A stretch of DNA of 52,373 nt from Branchiostoma floridae (lineage: Eukaryota > Chordata > Leptocardii > Amphioxiformes > Branchiostomatidae), in NCBI RefSeq assembly GCF_000003815.2, contig NC_049985.1:18117511-18169883 (forward strand), given 5' to 3'. A program made the translations under genes and the position numbers. A model generated the notes under the pieces. The model saw nothing but the letters and a program-made list of their open reading frames with translations, made no database searches and was not told the DNA's origin. Positions within the stretch are counted from its first letter, which is position 1; the number at the start of each line of letters is the position of its first letter. Positions 1 to 9,269 of the stretch are shown here, piece after piece.

Positions 1-851
1 AGATCCTGACGGTCCTGCTCAGCACGCACATGTTCATCGGAGGCTTCATCGGATTCACGTTGGACAATACCATTCCGGGTAAGGGGGCGCCAAGGGCCTT
101 GTTTAGTGACTGTACTGGCGCAATGAACGCAGAATCAAAGCGTTTTTATTAAGCTAAATGAACAGTTTCATCTTTTTCGTTAGCAACATAAACGTTTCAA
201 AAGCCTCACATAGCGTACTATATAATCTTTGTATTGTTATATTACTGTTTCATTGTGTAAACCCGGGACAACATTTTTGCGTAGTTGTTTTAATTTGCAA
301 GGAATTTCTGGAAAGGCCTGTGTCTATCCAAAGACTTAATATCCTCTCCAAAGTGCGCCGATTATGAAATACTAGTAATTTTTCGAGCACAGGTAGCTAT
401 GGGGCCACGTGCATATGTAAAGATTTGAGTGTAATCTGATATCTGACAAGATTTGAGTGTAATCTGATATCTGACAAGATTTGAGTGTAATCTGATATCT
501 GACAAGATTTGAGTGTAATCTGATATCTGACAAGATTTGAGTGTAATCTGATATCTGACAAGATTTGAGTGTAATCTGATATGTGACCGTGAGCTTCACC
601 CCTTCCCGCCAGGAACACGAGCGGAGCGCGGGCTCCTCCAGCATGACGTCACCAGCGATACCCCGGATGTTGACCGTCACTACGGCTTCCCGTGCGGAAA
701 TGACCTTCTGGACAGACTGACCTTCACCAGACACGTGCCCTTCTGTCCGACCTTCAACTCGACCTTGAACACGTGTTGCAGAAAACGGGACAAACCGGCG
801 GATGGCGCGAGAGAAACGGATGACAAAGTTACAGTCGATACATATATGTAA
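1..851 (+). CDS. SLC23-type ascorbate/nucleobase transporter, last two exons (5' part outside window)
   Basis: Two exons on the + strand. Exon 1-78 encodes a hydrophobic segment ending LDNTIPG and stops at a GTAAGG donor after one base of a codon. Exon 613-851 follows a CCCGCCAG acceptor, supplies the other two bases (GGA, Gly), and runs 78 codons to TAA at 849-851. The junction reads [13 protein letters not shown], then YGFPCG and VPFCP. This order (last transmembrane helix, LDNT-PG, ERGL, Y-FP-G, PF-P) is the known C-terminal signature of SLC23A1/2 sodium-coupled vitamin C transporters and their nucleobase-transporting relatives. The final 30 residues are a charged cytoplasmic tail. The substrate cannot be decided, because the signature binding motif lies upstream of the window. 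The 534-bp intron contains a 28-bp tandem repeat close to the acceptor. Confidence 0.9.
421..583. repeat. 28-bp tandem repeat, about six copies, in SLC23 intron
   Basis: A unit of about 28 bp (GATTTGAGTGTAATCTGATA followed by TCTGACAA) repeats almost perfectly about six times and ends about 30 bp before the acceptor of the last SLC23 exon. The copies are nearly identical, so the array is young or homogenised. It contains no exon sequence. Confidence 0.95.
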
Positions 852-1175
852 AATCAATGAATTCTGTACCAGAGTTGAGCTGTAACATGCCCATGGACTT
901 ACCCAAAATTTCATAACTATGCATATATGTAACAAATGTGATCACAAAAAAATCACATTTTGTGAAATATTTTGTAAATCACAATAGTTTGATATGTAAT
1001 AATTGCAATTTGCATGAACAATACTTTCATCCACTCGAGCTATGCTAAACAGGGACGGTAAATTACAGCTACCTAGCTGATCCATGTTGTTGATAAAACA
1101 AGAAACTTTTATCTTGAAAGAAATACTGTACTATAGTCTGCTAATACTGAAAATACTTTGTTCTGCATTTACCAG
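852..1175. other. SLC23 3' flank, no gene seen
   Basis: AT-rich sequence after the SLC23 stop codon, presumably 3' UTR and downstream flank. No open frame with coding character was seen. The first AATAAA noticed downstream is near 1610, beyond the microsatellite, so the poly(A) site is not clear. Confidence 0.5.
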
Positions 1176-1313
1176 ATACACACACACACTCACATACACA
1201 TACACACACACACACACACATGCACACACACACACACACACACATGCACACACACACACACACACACATGCACACACATGCACACACACACACACACACA
1301 TGCACACACATAT

Positions 1314-1344
<31 letters not shown>

Positions 1345-1370
1345 GCATACATATATATATATATATACAG
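1176..1370. repeat. compound CA/TA microsatellite
   Basis: A (CA)n tract broken by TGCACA steps (about 1176-1309) runs directly into a (TA)n tract (about 1318-1367). The His/Thr- and Tyr/Ile-rich open frames here are only translations of these repeats. Confidence 0.95.
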
Positions 1371-1404
1371 GATTGTGTGTGTATGTGTGTGCCCAGCCGC
1401 TGCC

Positions 1405-1550
1405 CTACCACTTGCTACATACTGTAATCCAACACCACAGTGTCTGCTACTTTACTGGTTACTATATATGACAGTTGCCATTGACCTTGTTTATTTGGAG
1501 AAGAAGCATACACTAAGCAAAATCGTTTCTCTTCGGTGAAGGTAAAATAA
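1405..1550 (+). repeat. dispersed repeat, copy 1 (partner at 18425-18590)
   Basis: The stretch beginning CTACCACTTGCTACATACTG and ending near TTCGGTGAAGG aligns by eye with 18440-18585 in the same orientation. The shared order is CCACTTGCTACAT, AACACCAC-G-GTCTGCTAC, a weak middle, TTTGG-GAAGAA, and TTCTC/TTCCC-TTC-GTGAAGG. It is a diverged interspersed repeat of unknown class. Confidence 0.65.
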
Positions 1551-2025
1551 GTATGCAGGTACAATTTAATTCCTAGATATCCGTAGAGCAGTGCCCGGTC
1601 ACTGAATAGAATAAATGCTACTAAATAGATTGATAAATTTCAATTTGTATTTTTTCAACAAACTACATTCGCTACGAAAGCCAAAAACGTTATCGGATGA
1701 CGTGCGTTCATGTGCGCCCTGAACGAGTATATGTACATAAAACTACAACCAGACGGTATATCCCAACACAGTAGCATTGGAGCTTTAGTTTGGACAGATC
1801 GCATCAAAGTAGAACTCTACAGTTACAGGTGGCATAATCGCTCAAAAAGACAAACTATAACTTCAGTTTAAGCTGATGTTAATGCCTTGAACAAACATGT
1901 AGGTATAACTGCAACTAAATAATGTCTCAACACTGCATTACCGGTGCTTCAGGTCCAGTCTGACCCTACATTTACTGGTAACGGAATCGCTCCAAAGATG
2001 CTTTATCATTCCAAAAAATCCCTAT

Positions 2026-2290
2026 AGATCAGACGGTTTGTCCATTCTGTCCAGAGCTAATTGAAGACGAATATCACTTTATGGTTGTATGTCCCAAATA
2101 TTCTGATATACGAAATTCTCTGTACACAAGGCTGTCATCCTATACACAAGGGTTCATCTCGATGGACCTGAAGTGCAAATTCAAATACATCATGATATGT
2201 GACAATCCCTGCATGACAGATATAGGAAAATATATCAAAGAAGGTTTAGACATTAGAAATTCCTCCAATGATTGTAAAAGCCTCCAATAA
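2026..2290 (+). pseudogene. C-terminal fragment of a non-LTR retrotransposon polyprotein
   Basis: The reading frame contains CPFCPELIEDEYHFMVVC, a C-x2-C-x10-H-x4-C array followed by PKYSDIR, and ends at a stop codon at 2288-2290. This cysteine/histidine pattern after the reverse transcriptase is typical of the C-terminus of many LINE ORF2 proteins in marine invertebrates. No RT domain precedes it, so it is a 5'-truncated copy. An AATAAA lies at about 2403, near the likely 3' end. Family membership is inferred from the motif only. Confidence 0.65.
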
Positions 2291-2473
2291 CTGTAAGAAA
2301 TTTATCCCATACTACAACTTCTGTATTAGTTAGATAAGCGTTAAGTTATATTACTGTAGTTATGTAGATGCCATACTTTGTACCCCGTACAATTGTTGTG
2401 CAATAAAACTATTCACTATGTCTGCCAGGCTGAGTCAGTGTCAGCATATTCAACAAAGTCTTCTTCGTTGCAC

Positions 2474-2575
2474 AACCTTCCTTTAATTCTTCCGTAAATG
2501 CTTCATCAGTACAAAATCAGATGACAGGCTACAGGTGGTCCTCGAAACGTTTACAGAAGAATTAAAGGAAGGTTG
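2474..2575. repeat. hairpin element with hammerhead-like core, cut off by the assembly gap
   Basis: Two 28-bp arms starting CAACCTTCCTTTAATTCTTC are inverted around about 46 bp, with only a few mismatches. The interior contains CAGATGA and, before the 3' arm, CTCGAAACG, which resemble the CUGANGA and GAAAC boxes of hammerhead ribozyme repeats. The element touches the N gap directly. Confidence 0.6.
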
Positions 2576-2675
2576 NNNNNNNNNNNNNNNNNNNNNNNNN
2601 NNNNNNNNNNNNNNNNNNNNNNNNNNNNNNNNNNNNNNNNNNNNNNNNNNNNNNNNNNNNNNNNNNNNNNNNNNN
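2576..2675. other. assembly gap (100 N)
   Basis: A run of exactly 100 N. Open frames drawn through it are not real. Confidence 1.
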
Positions 2676-2879
2676 GAATCGGTCGGTATGACTCGAGTTC
2701 CTTTCGCAAGGGCATAACAAGGCCCACCAAGGCCACCCTTGCCCCCCCCCCCTCCCATGGAACGCACATTCTCCACACAGTTCCATAGAACGCGCAGAAC
2801 AATTGCGTTCTATAGAATATCCCCAAGGTCACGCCACATGTTTGTTTTCTCTCTGCCCAGTACGTGTCGCGTATAAACC

Positions 2880-3929
2880 ATGCACACAGCAGGTTGGACA
2901 GGGCTGCTGTATCTCCTCTGCACCGCGCGGTTCGCCGCCTGTGAGCTGAAGCAGCTGGACCAGTGCCACTACCTGGCGAGTTTTCCGGTGGACGGAAATG
3001 TGACACTTCCCTGCAATGCGCAACTCATGCTGCATTATGTGCCCCAAGCCGAAGTGAGGTACGACAAGTAAAGGTTGTATCTCACTACACTCGGGGCAAC
3101 GGTACGGCACTGTGGGGTTCAGAAAGATTACTCAACAAATTTTAGCGATAAAGAACGAATTATCTTACGTTTTGTGTAACGTTATTTTGCTGTCTTCTAA
3201 GTCATACTTTTACGTATTACGCAATATCTAGATGATACAAGATCGGCGAACTAACACGACAGTGCCGCAGTGAACGAACCCGCAGTGCCGCACCGGTGCC
3301 CCAAGAGCAGTGAGATACCACCTTCAGGATGTACTTAACACAAGAAGTTTGGAAAATTCATTTCGCTCGAATTGTATTGTACATCATTGGAAAGCATGTT
3401 TAGCGTTCTGTACAATGACAAGTCATGTGTTATAATCCTACATTCATTGGTTGGGCACCGATGCTACGTATGTCAGCAGTTGGGAAAAATGACCGAAACT
3501 TTCCATGATTACATGTGGCTATTGTTTTCTAATGATTAGTATTACATACTATATATCATGTTGTTCATTTTCCTTTCAACGCGATTTAGTTAGGCTAAGA
3601 AAATACTAGTAAGGACAAAATAATGGTAATGCCGTACGGCAAACACTATAATTACTTCATGAAGGATTGTGTCCTATGGATTCTTGTTTCCTTGATGTTG
3701 GGAAATATGTTTTTATTTCAAAGTCTGCCAAACCCTCATCTTCCTGCCTAGATGGTATAAAGACGAGAAAGAAGTCCTAACCGTTCCGGAGCGGGTGAGC
3801 TTGGATCACCATGGTAACCTGAACCTACAGGAGCTTCGGGCAGACGACAGCGGCGTGTACGCATGTCAGGTGGGGTTTCCCGGGGGCGCGGAGGTCATAT
3901 GGTCCGAGGTGAGACCGGTGTGATTAGCA

Positions 3930-3966
<37 letters not shown>

Positions 3967-4580
3967 TCTCTGTCTGTGTCTGACTCTCTACGTGTCTCTC
4001 TCTCTCTGTTTCTCTCTGTCTGCCTCTCTCTCTCTCTCTCTCTCTGCCTGTCTGTCTCTGACTCTCTACGTGTGTCTCTCTCTGTTCCTCTCTGTCTCTC
4101 TCTGTCTTTCTCTCTATACCTGTCTCTCTGTCTGTTTCTCTCTGTCTGTCTCTGTGTCTCTGTCTATCTCTCGCTGTTTCTCTGTCTCCCCTCTCTCTCT
4201 CTCTCTCTCTCTCTCGCTATCCATTGTCTTTCTCTTTCTCCCTCTCTGATCCTCTCTGTCCGATATCTATCTATCTCTTTGTCCCCCAGTTTCTCATGTA
4301 TGTAGTGATCTTTCCCCCTCTTTCTCTCTCAATTTCTCTTGCACAAAGGCACAATTCAGTGTGATAGACGGAGATCATAATCCTCCCCCTCCCCACACAG
4401 GTGGTGCTACGCGTCCGAGAGAAGTTCGTGCCGTTCGAGGCGTGGCTGGAGGTGAAAGGATCGCTAGGGGGCGCTCGTAACGTGTGGATGGCGTCTGCCG
4501 TGACCTGCGTCATCATCACCCTGCTATGGGTCATCGTCATCCTCATCATGTGCAAGCGGAAAATGGCATATGGTCAATGA
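2880..4580 (+). CDS. small single-Ig-V-like-domain type I membrane protein, three coding exons
   Basis: Coding exons are 2880-3058, 3752-3908 and 4401-4580, giving 171 aa. A TTTTCTCTCTGCCCAG acceptor before 2861 shows that a 5' UTR exon lies upstream. Residues 1-20 form a signal peptide. The Ig domain has C45 (in VTLPC), W61 (in EVRWYKD), and DDSGVYAC with C98, plus an N-glycosylation site at N40. Residues about 140-162 are a membrane helix followed by CKRK. A second donor at 3067 is in the same phase and would insert YDK before W61; 3058 has the better donor and gives the canonical Ig spacing. C21 and C29 are extra cysteines. The TGA at 4578 leaves only an eight-residue cytoplasmic tail; reading on one frame over gives a plausible Ser-rich tail to TAG at 4645. 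Ligand and function are unknown. The fold resembles small V-set receptors, but orthology is not claimed. Confidence 0.82.
3932..4260. repeat. CT-rich microsatellite in intron 2 of the Ig gene
   Basis: An imperfect (CT)n and CTGT tract of over 300 bp starts about 25 bp after the exon 2 donor. It makes Ser/Leu-rich false open frames. Its polypyrimidine character in the sense strand could affect splicing, but that is only inference. Confidence 0.95.
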
Positions 4581-5089
4581 TTTACGCATGTCCAAAGAGT
4601 CTGCCTCCAAGTCGACCTCGTCAGAAAGCAATATGGCGGCATTGTAGAAACTAAAGGTGTCGTCTAACTCTTCTGCCGTTTAGAAAGTGTTTCAATCGGA
4701 CTTTTCGGAAAATGAAAATTTCGAGCAACTGAGACGGGTGAGATGTTATAAACTGGTATGTTCACATTTGTGATTGATTGTGACACCCTCTCTGAATTTG
4801 CATGTTTTTACGTGATCTTTTTTATACAGATTTTGACAAGCCTCTTATAACGTATTAAACAGCGCACCAACAGCTAGGTCGAAGGTTAGGGCCCCTAACT
4901 TGTAAACAGCCATGTCTCAAACCTCTCAATCATACTCTGTACATGGCCAGATATAGAAACCCTCCGCCGATCATTCTGCTGAACAATGTCCACACGTGTT
5001 TTGTTTATGTCTCGTGGCCCTCACCTTTGACCTGTCCATGCGCATCTGGATCCATGAAACGGTTTATGCTGACCTTTGCCCTGCAAACG

Positions 5090-5275
5090 AGCGCGGCGGA
5101 TGCGGAGAAGAAGGGAGGAGGAGACCGGAGCAGGGATGATGAGAAGGGAGGGGGAAGAGTAGCGATGAGGACGGGTCGTCGTCCGAGATAGAGGAGCTCA
5201 TCAAGAAGAAGAAGAAGAAGAAGAAAGAGGATAAGAAGAAGTCTAAGAAGGTAGCGAAGAAAGGGAAGAAGAAAT
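5090..5275 (+). CDS. possible lysine-rich terminal exon (frame interrupted)
   Basis: The frame from about 5091 reads ADAEKKGGGDRSRDDEKGGG. After a one-base shift in a G-run at about 5150-5156, it continues as SSDEDGSSSEIEEL, a run of seven lysines, and a Lys-rich end at TAA (5274-5276). The acidic-then-basic composition is consistent across the shift, suggesting a real C-terminus with a single missing base, either a sequencing slip or a mutation. An AATAAA overlaps the stop codon. It could be an alternative tail of the Ig protein 500 bp upstream, or the end of another transcript. No convincing acceptor fixes its start, and low-complexity GAA repeats can mimic this pattern. Confidence 0.35.
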
Positions 5276-5520
5276 AAAGGATCTGAAGTGGTACATATCG
5301 GTGTCCCTTTTTCTTTCGAGTGTCATTGAACTTTGAACTTTATTTATTTGCTTTAAAACAAAAAAATGTCCATAGCAACAACATTAACATAAAATATAAC
5401 AATCACAATGAATGAGTGTCATTAAGCCATGTGGAAAAAAAATATCATACCAAGGTGTTCCCGAAGTTTGTTCGGGCCAGGTAGCCTTGCTGGGTGGGAT
5501 CGGGTCCGGGGCATGCTCCC

Positions 5521-5783
5521 CTGGGAAAATTTGAAATCTTGACCCTCTAAAACGCCACTTCCTGCGTTTTGACGGGCAAATTTTGCTGCCAGACTAAGCT
5601 AAGTTTGATGGCAATTCTGTTACAAAGACACATGGTTTTAGCGAGGGCGATGGCCCCAAAATATTTTCACGATTTCGAGTACCGAAGGTGTGAGCTGTCG
5701 CATGGTTGGTCCGGGGAAATTTCAAAATCTGCACCCTCTGAAACGCCATTTTCTGTATTTTTAGGGACAAAAATTTTTTAGCC
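5521..5783. repeat. diverged internal duplication
   Basis: The stretch 5521-5589 (GGGAAAATTTGAAATCTTGA, CCCTCTAAAACGCC) is repeated at 5713-5783 in the same orientation with about 75-80% similarity by eye. The surrounding 5280-6500 has no coding signal; short open frames here have no recognisable character. Confidence 0.6.
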
Positions 5784-6519
5784 ACACTGGTTCTCAAGGA
5801 TGTCGTGTCATGTGGACGATTATTGCCGATAAGGCCCGAACATTGCCTTGTATGGGTCGGGAAATCTCTACGGACATGCCCGATTGAGGACCGTCCTGAA
5901 ATCCGACCCAACACGGAAATACCCGAACCTGAATCCGACCAGGCACGGAAGTATCCAAACTTGGACAGACCCGACCTCAGTGGCGTTTGGTAGAAAATGA
6001 TCCTTGAAGTTGGCAATAAATATTGTGTTTGTACATAGTGCGTCATCACATGTTCACTAGGTGGATAAGTAAGGTAGTGTGCGCATTGTTGAGGAAGCCG
6101 ATAGTAGTAATGCTAGTTCACCTTTATCTGCGGAATATCAAATCGACGGACTGTATCGGGTTTCAAACTGCTATGCTCTGAAAATAATGCAAGTTGGAGC
6201 CACCGTCCGTCCGTCAACTCGATATCGCTAATTATGTCATACCTGTGACGCGAAAACTTTCGATACGGGTGTTCCGGACCGGGCCGTATACGCTTCCGTA
6301 TCGCACAGGTTCGAAAGGCGTATCACACAGGATCCATTCGAGTAAATCGAACTGTTTAGAGCGGGCCGAATACGGCTCGATTGGCAATTCGAATACCTGA
6401 TTCGGACGTTGGAACATTGCTGTTGCAACACTTTTGGTTCGAGGGCACCAAATTTGTTCAACTTCTGGCACATTTCGCATCAAAACATGGGTTTTCTCAG
6501 GTGGGTATGACATAAATAA

Positions 6520-6653
6520 AATACAACACGGTGTATTCCGCATCACCCTCGGTCCCGGCCCTCCCGCGGGTCGGATCACCCTTCGGCCTTCGGGCGATCC
6601 GACGCGCGGTCGGGCTGACACCTTGGGTGATACGGAATACACCGTGTTGTATT
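6520..6653. repeat. 134-bp near-perfect palindromic foldback element
   Basis: The arms 6520-6586 and 6587-6653 are reverse complements with no loop. The outer 21 bases (AATACAACACGGTGTATTCC, then G) match exactly. The inner parts are GC-rich and have drifted at about 10 positions. The form fits a foldback MITE. Flanks are AT-rich, and no clear target duplication was seen. Confidence 0.9.
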
Positions 6654-6987
6654 CTATATATATCGTTCTTGAAAACAACAGATATATGTCACCCTGCGGA
6701 TAAAGGCGAACTAGCGTTAGATATTTCCTTCCAATTCTAAACTGAAACCGAATCATAAGGGAAAGAAAATGGCAAAAGGCTTGAACGATTCAAACGATGA
6801 ATGGTCATGTTGTCGAAAGAAGTGCAAAGAAAAGATTCACAAAACATGTTTCCACATAAAATGTAGTCAGGTGATACTTTTCCCGATAACAGTAAAGGGA
6901 ATGAAGTTATTACAGGTGTTATATTGATATTGCCAATTTCATTGATTATTGGTGACGATATGCTTTGTACAAAAATTAGCTCATTGA

Positions 6988-9241
6988 TCAAGTGGGCTTC
7001 TCATCGGAGAGTAGCCGAATGTCTTCGGAAGAAGCCGACGGCTCGCCGACTTCACCCGACGCCCCACGATCGTCTCCGAACGGTTCCGAAGATGTGTCGC
7101 TGTCTTCCGACGGCTTCTCGTACTTCTTCGGCCCCGTCACTCTCCGCGGGAAGTCGTGCAGGGACTTGCTCTGAGTAAAGTCAAAATAAAGAATTGAAAA
7201 TGAAAGTTAATATTATCATTTTAATAATCTGACCTGATCATGACTTTAATCTGACATGCTTTAAGAGACTCTTGAATTCAATGACCAAAACGAACGGACA
7301 CGGACTATGAAGGCTAAGGTTTCGCTCTACTGTATGTTTCATGTATATGTAATGATATATGTTGATAGATTTATTAAGACTCGATGTAATCAGTACCTCT
7401 TTTATATCTCATCTGAGCCTAACCTCCCTCGGGACCTCAATGAAAAGCGGCCTGCAGGCCGATTTGAGCTTATCATGAATAAATAAAGTTCAAACATATG
7501 ATTGAAAAAAATGCCAATTCGTCTGAATTTAGGAAGAAATCCTGTCGGAAAGGAAAAAAGAAAATGTTTTGTAAAAACTCTAGGGCTCGCCCGGGAATTG
7601 AACCCGGGACCTCTCGCACCCTAAGCGAGAATCATACCACTAGACCAGCGAGCCGGATATACTAACCAGACGATTCTTCAGGTTAGAAATCTGATTGGAC
7701 ACACTTGACCGCCAGAGCTGAAAAAGTAATGGAAAGTTTCGGTTACCACGATAAAACTTTTCGTCTAGCACAAAAAGGACACGTTTTCTTGGGAACTACA
7801 GCGGGCTCTCCCTTCTGAACTGACGGGGTCATAACGCCATGGTCACCGTCGGGGTCTAAATCTAACTCCCGGTCCTACAGATGCACCTCCACGGACTGTC
7901 TCCCCGGCACCGCACGCGCTTACCTCCGCCCAAAGCTAGTCAAACCCTAGTCTCCAAGCCCACAGTGCCTCAGAGAAAGTATCAAAGCTGGCCAAGGAGT
8001 ATAGCCGGCCAAAGGGAGTCAAAAGGACACCGAAGGGTCTGCCTGAAGACTAGTCAAACCATACTCTTTATAGTCCTACAGACGTGCGGCGTGCGGCACA
8101 ACTGCATATTGTTCCTGGTTTCAATTTCTATCATGCTGCCGATCTTGTGCTCACTTTCTTCACCCAGGTGTAACAAAATGTGTACCTGACTTTGTTTGGG
8201 GAGGTAAAAGGCGGTGAAAGGGGAGGGTTAGGCTCCACCATCCAATACGTGAACCAAGACACGGCCTTTAGAAAGGCCATGGGACTACATGTACCTTTAA
8301 CTTTTTTACCCTACATACGTACCTCCACGAGCTCTCTCCCCGGTGCCGTACGCGCTCACCGCAGCCCGAGTCTCATCCTCACTCCCGGTGCCCTACACGT
8401 ACCTCCACGGGCTCTCTCCTCGGTGCCGTACGCGCTCACCGCCGCCCAAGTCTCACCCTAACTTCCGGTACCCAATACGTACCTCCACGGGCTCTCTCCT
8501 CGGTGCCGTACGCGCTCACCGCCGCCCAAGTCTCACCCTAACTTCCGGTACCCAATACCTACAGTCCACGGGCTCTCTCCTCCGTGCCGTACGCGCTCAC
8601 CGCCGCCCAAGTCTAACCCTAACCCCCGGTACCCTACACGTACCTCCACGGGCTCCCTCCTCTCCATGTGCCACTGCTCCACCAGGGACCACTGCTCGGG
8701 CAGCACCGTGGGCTCCATCTCGGCGCCGTACGCGCTCACCGCCGCCCGAGTCTAACCCTAACCCTCGGTACCCTACACGTACCTCCACGGGCTCCCTCCT
8801 CTCCATGTGCCACTGCTCCACCAGGGACCACTGCTCGGGCAGCACCGTGGGCTCCATCTCGGCGCCGTACGCGCTCACCGCCGCCCGAGTCTAACCCTAA
8901 CCCTCGGTACCCTACACGTACCTCCACGGGCTCCCTCCTCTCCATGTGCCACTGCTCCACCAGGGACCACTGCTCGGGCAGCACCGTGGGCTCCATCTCG
9001 GCGCCGTACGCGCCCACCGCCGCCCGAGTCTCACCCTAACCCCCGGTACCCTACACGTACCTCCACGGGCTCCCGCCTCTCCATGTGCCACTGCTCGACC
9101 AGGGACCACTGCTCCGGCAGCACCGTGGGCTCCATCTCGGCGCCGTACGCGCTCACCGCCGCAGACAGACGCGCGTTCGTCTCGGAGCCCGCCTCCACGT
9201 TTGCCGACCGCGTGCTGGCGTCTCTGCTCGCCATACTGTCA
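6988..9241 (-). CDS. gene A: last two recognisable exons of an unidentified protein
   Basis: The terminal exon is complement(6988-7170), after an ACTCAG acceptor. It encodes 60 residues, starting SKSLHDFPRRVTGPKKYEKP and ending LLSDEKPT before TGA; it is acidic and Ser-rich, like a cytosolic tail. The exon before it is complement(9061-about 9235 or 9241). It encodes a Ser/Thr/Ala-rich stretch (SLSDSMASRDASTRSANVEA), then VLPEQWSLVEQWHMERREPVE, and ends at a strong GTACGT donor. Both exons meet in phase 0. The 5' edge of the 9061 exon is uncertain, with possible AGs after 9235, 9241 or near 9266. The intron holds tRNA-Pro on the same strand and a tandem array derived from the 9061 exon. No further upstream exon was recognised between 9.3 and 17.7 kb. 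The protein family was not recognised. Confidence 0.6.
7573..7577 (-). terminator. RNA polymerase III terminator of tRNA-Pro
   Basis: Five T residues on the minus strand, starting five bases after the mature tRNA 3' end, are the standard Pol III stop. Confidence 0.75.
7583..7654 (-). tRNA. tRNA-Pro(AGG)
   Basis: The 72-nt minus-strand sequence folds as a cloverleaf. The acceptor stem is GGCTCGC/GCGAGCC with discriminator C. The A box is TGGTCTAGTGGTATGA, the anticodon arm is CTCGC-TTAGGGT-GCGAG with anticodon AGG, and the B box is GGTTCAATTCC. No intron and no encoded CCA. It closely resembles eukaryotic nuclear tRNA-Pro genes, and it lies in the intron of gene A on the same strand. Confidence 0.96.
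8310..9200 (-). repeat. tandem array derived from an exon edge of gene A (139-bp and about 75-bp units)
   Basis: Between about 8640 and 9060, three 139-bp units repeat the 3' part of the 9061-9235 exon with its GTACGT donor. Each unit holds a 108-nt open stretch in the same phase (about AAVSAYGAEMEP to REPVE) and a 31-nt GT..AG spacer. From about 8310 to 8640, four or five shorter units lack the central exon core and keep only the flanks. A further degenerate piece lies near 7880-7945. The spacers carry TTAGGGTTAG. Confidence 0.85.
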
Positions 9242-9269
9242 CTCAGCGACAAAACCACGATTTTCTAAC

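Noticed and set aside
397-935. Minus-strand open frames with repeated [17 protein letters not shown] peptides
   Set aside because: They are translations of the 28-bp intronic tandem repeat on the strand opposite the SLC23 exon.
1084-1539. His/Thr- and Tyr/Ile-rich open frames
   Set aside because: Microsatellite translation only.
3863-4305. Ser/Leu-rich open frames of over 100 codons
   Set aside because: CT microsatellite in an intron of the Ig gene.
6232-6756. 174-codon minus-strand frame
   Set aside because: It spans the palindromic foldback element and has no domain, splice sites or coding composition.
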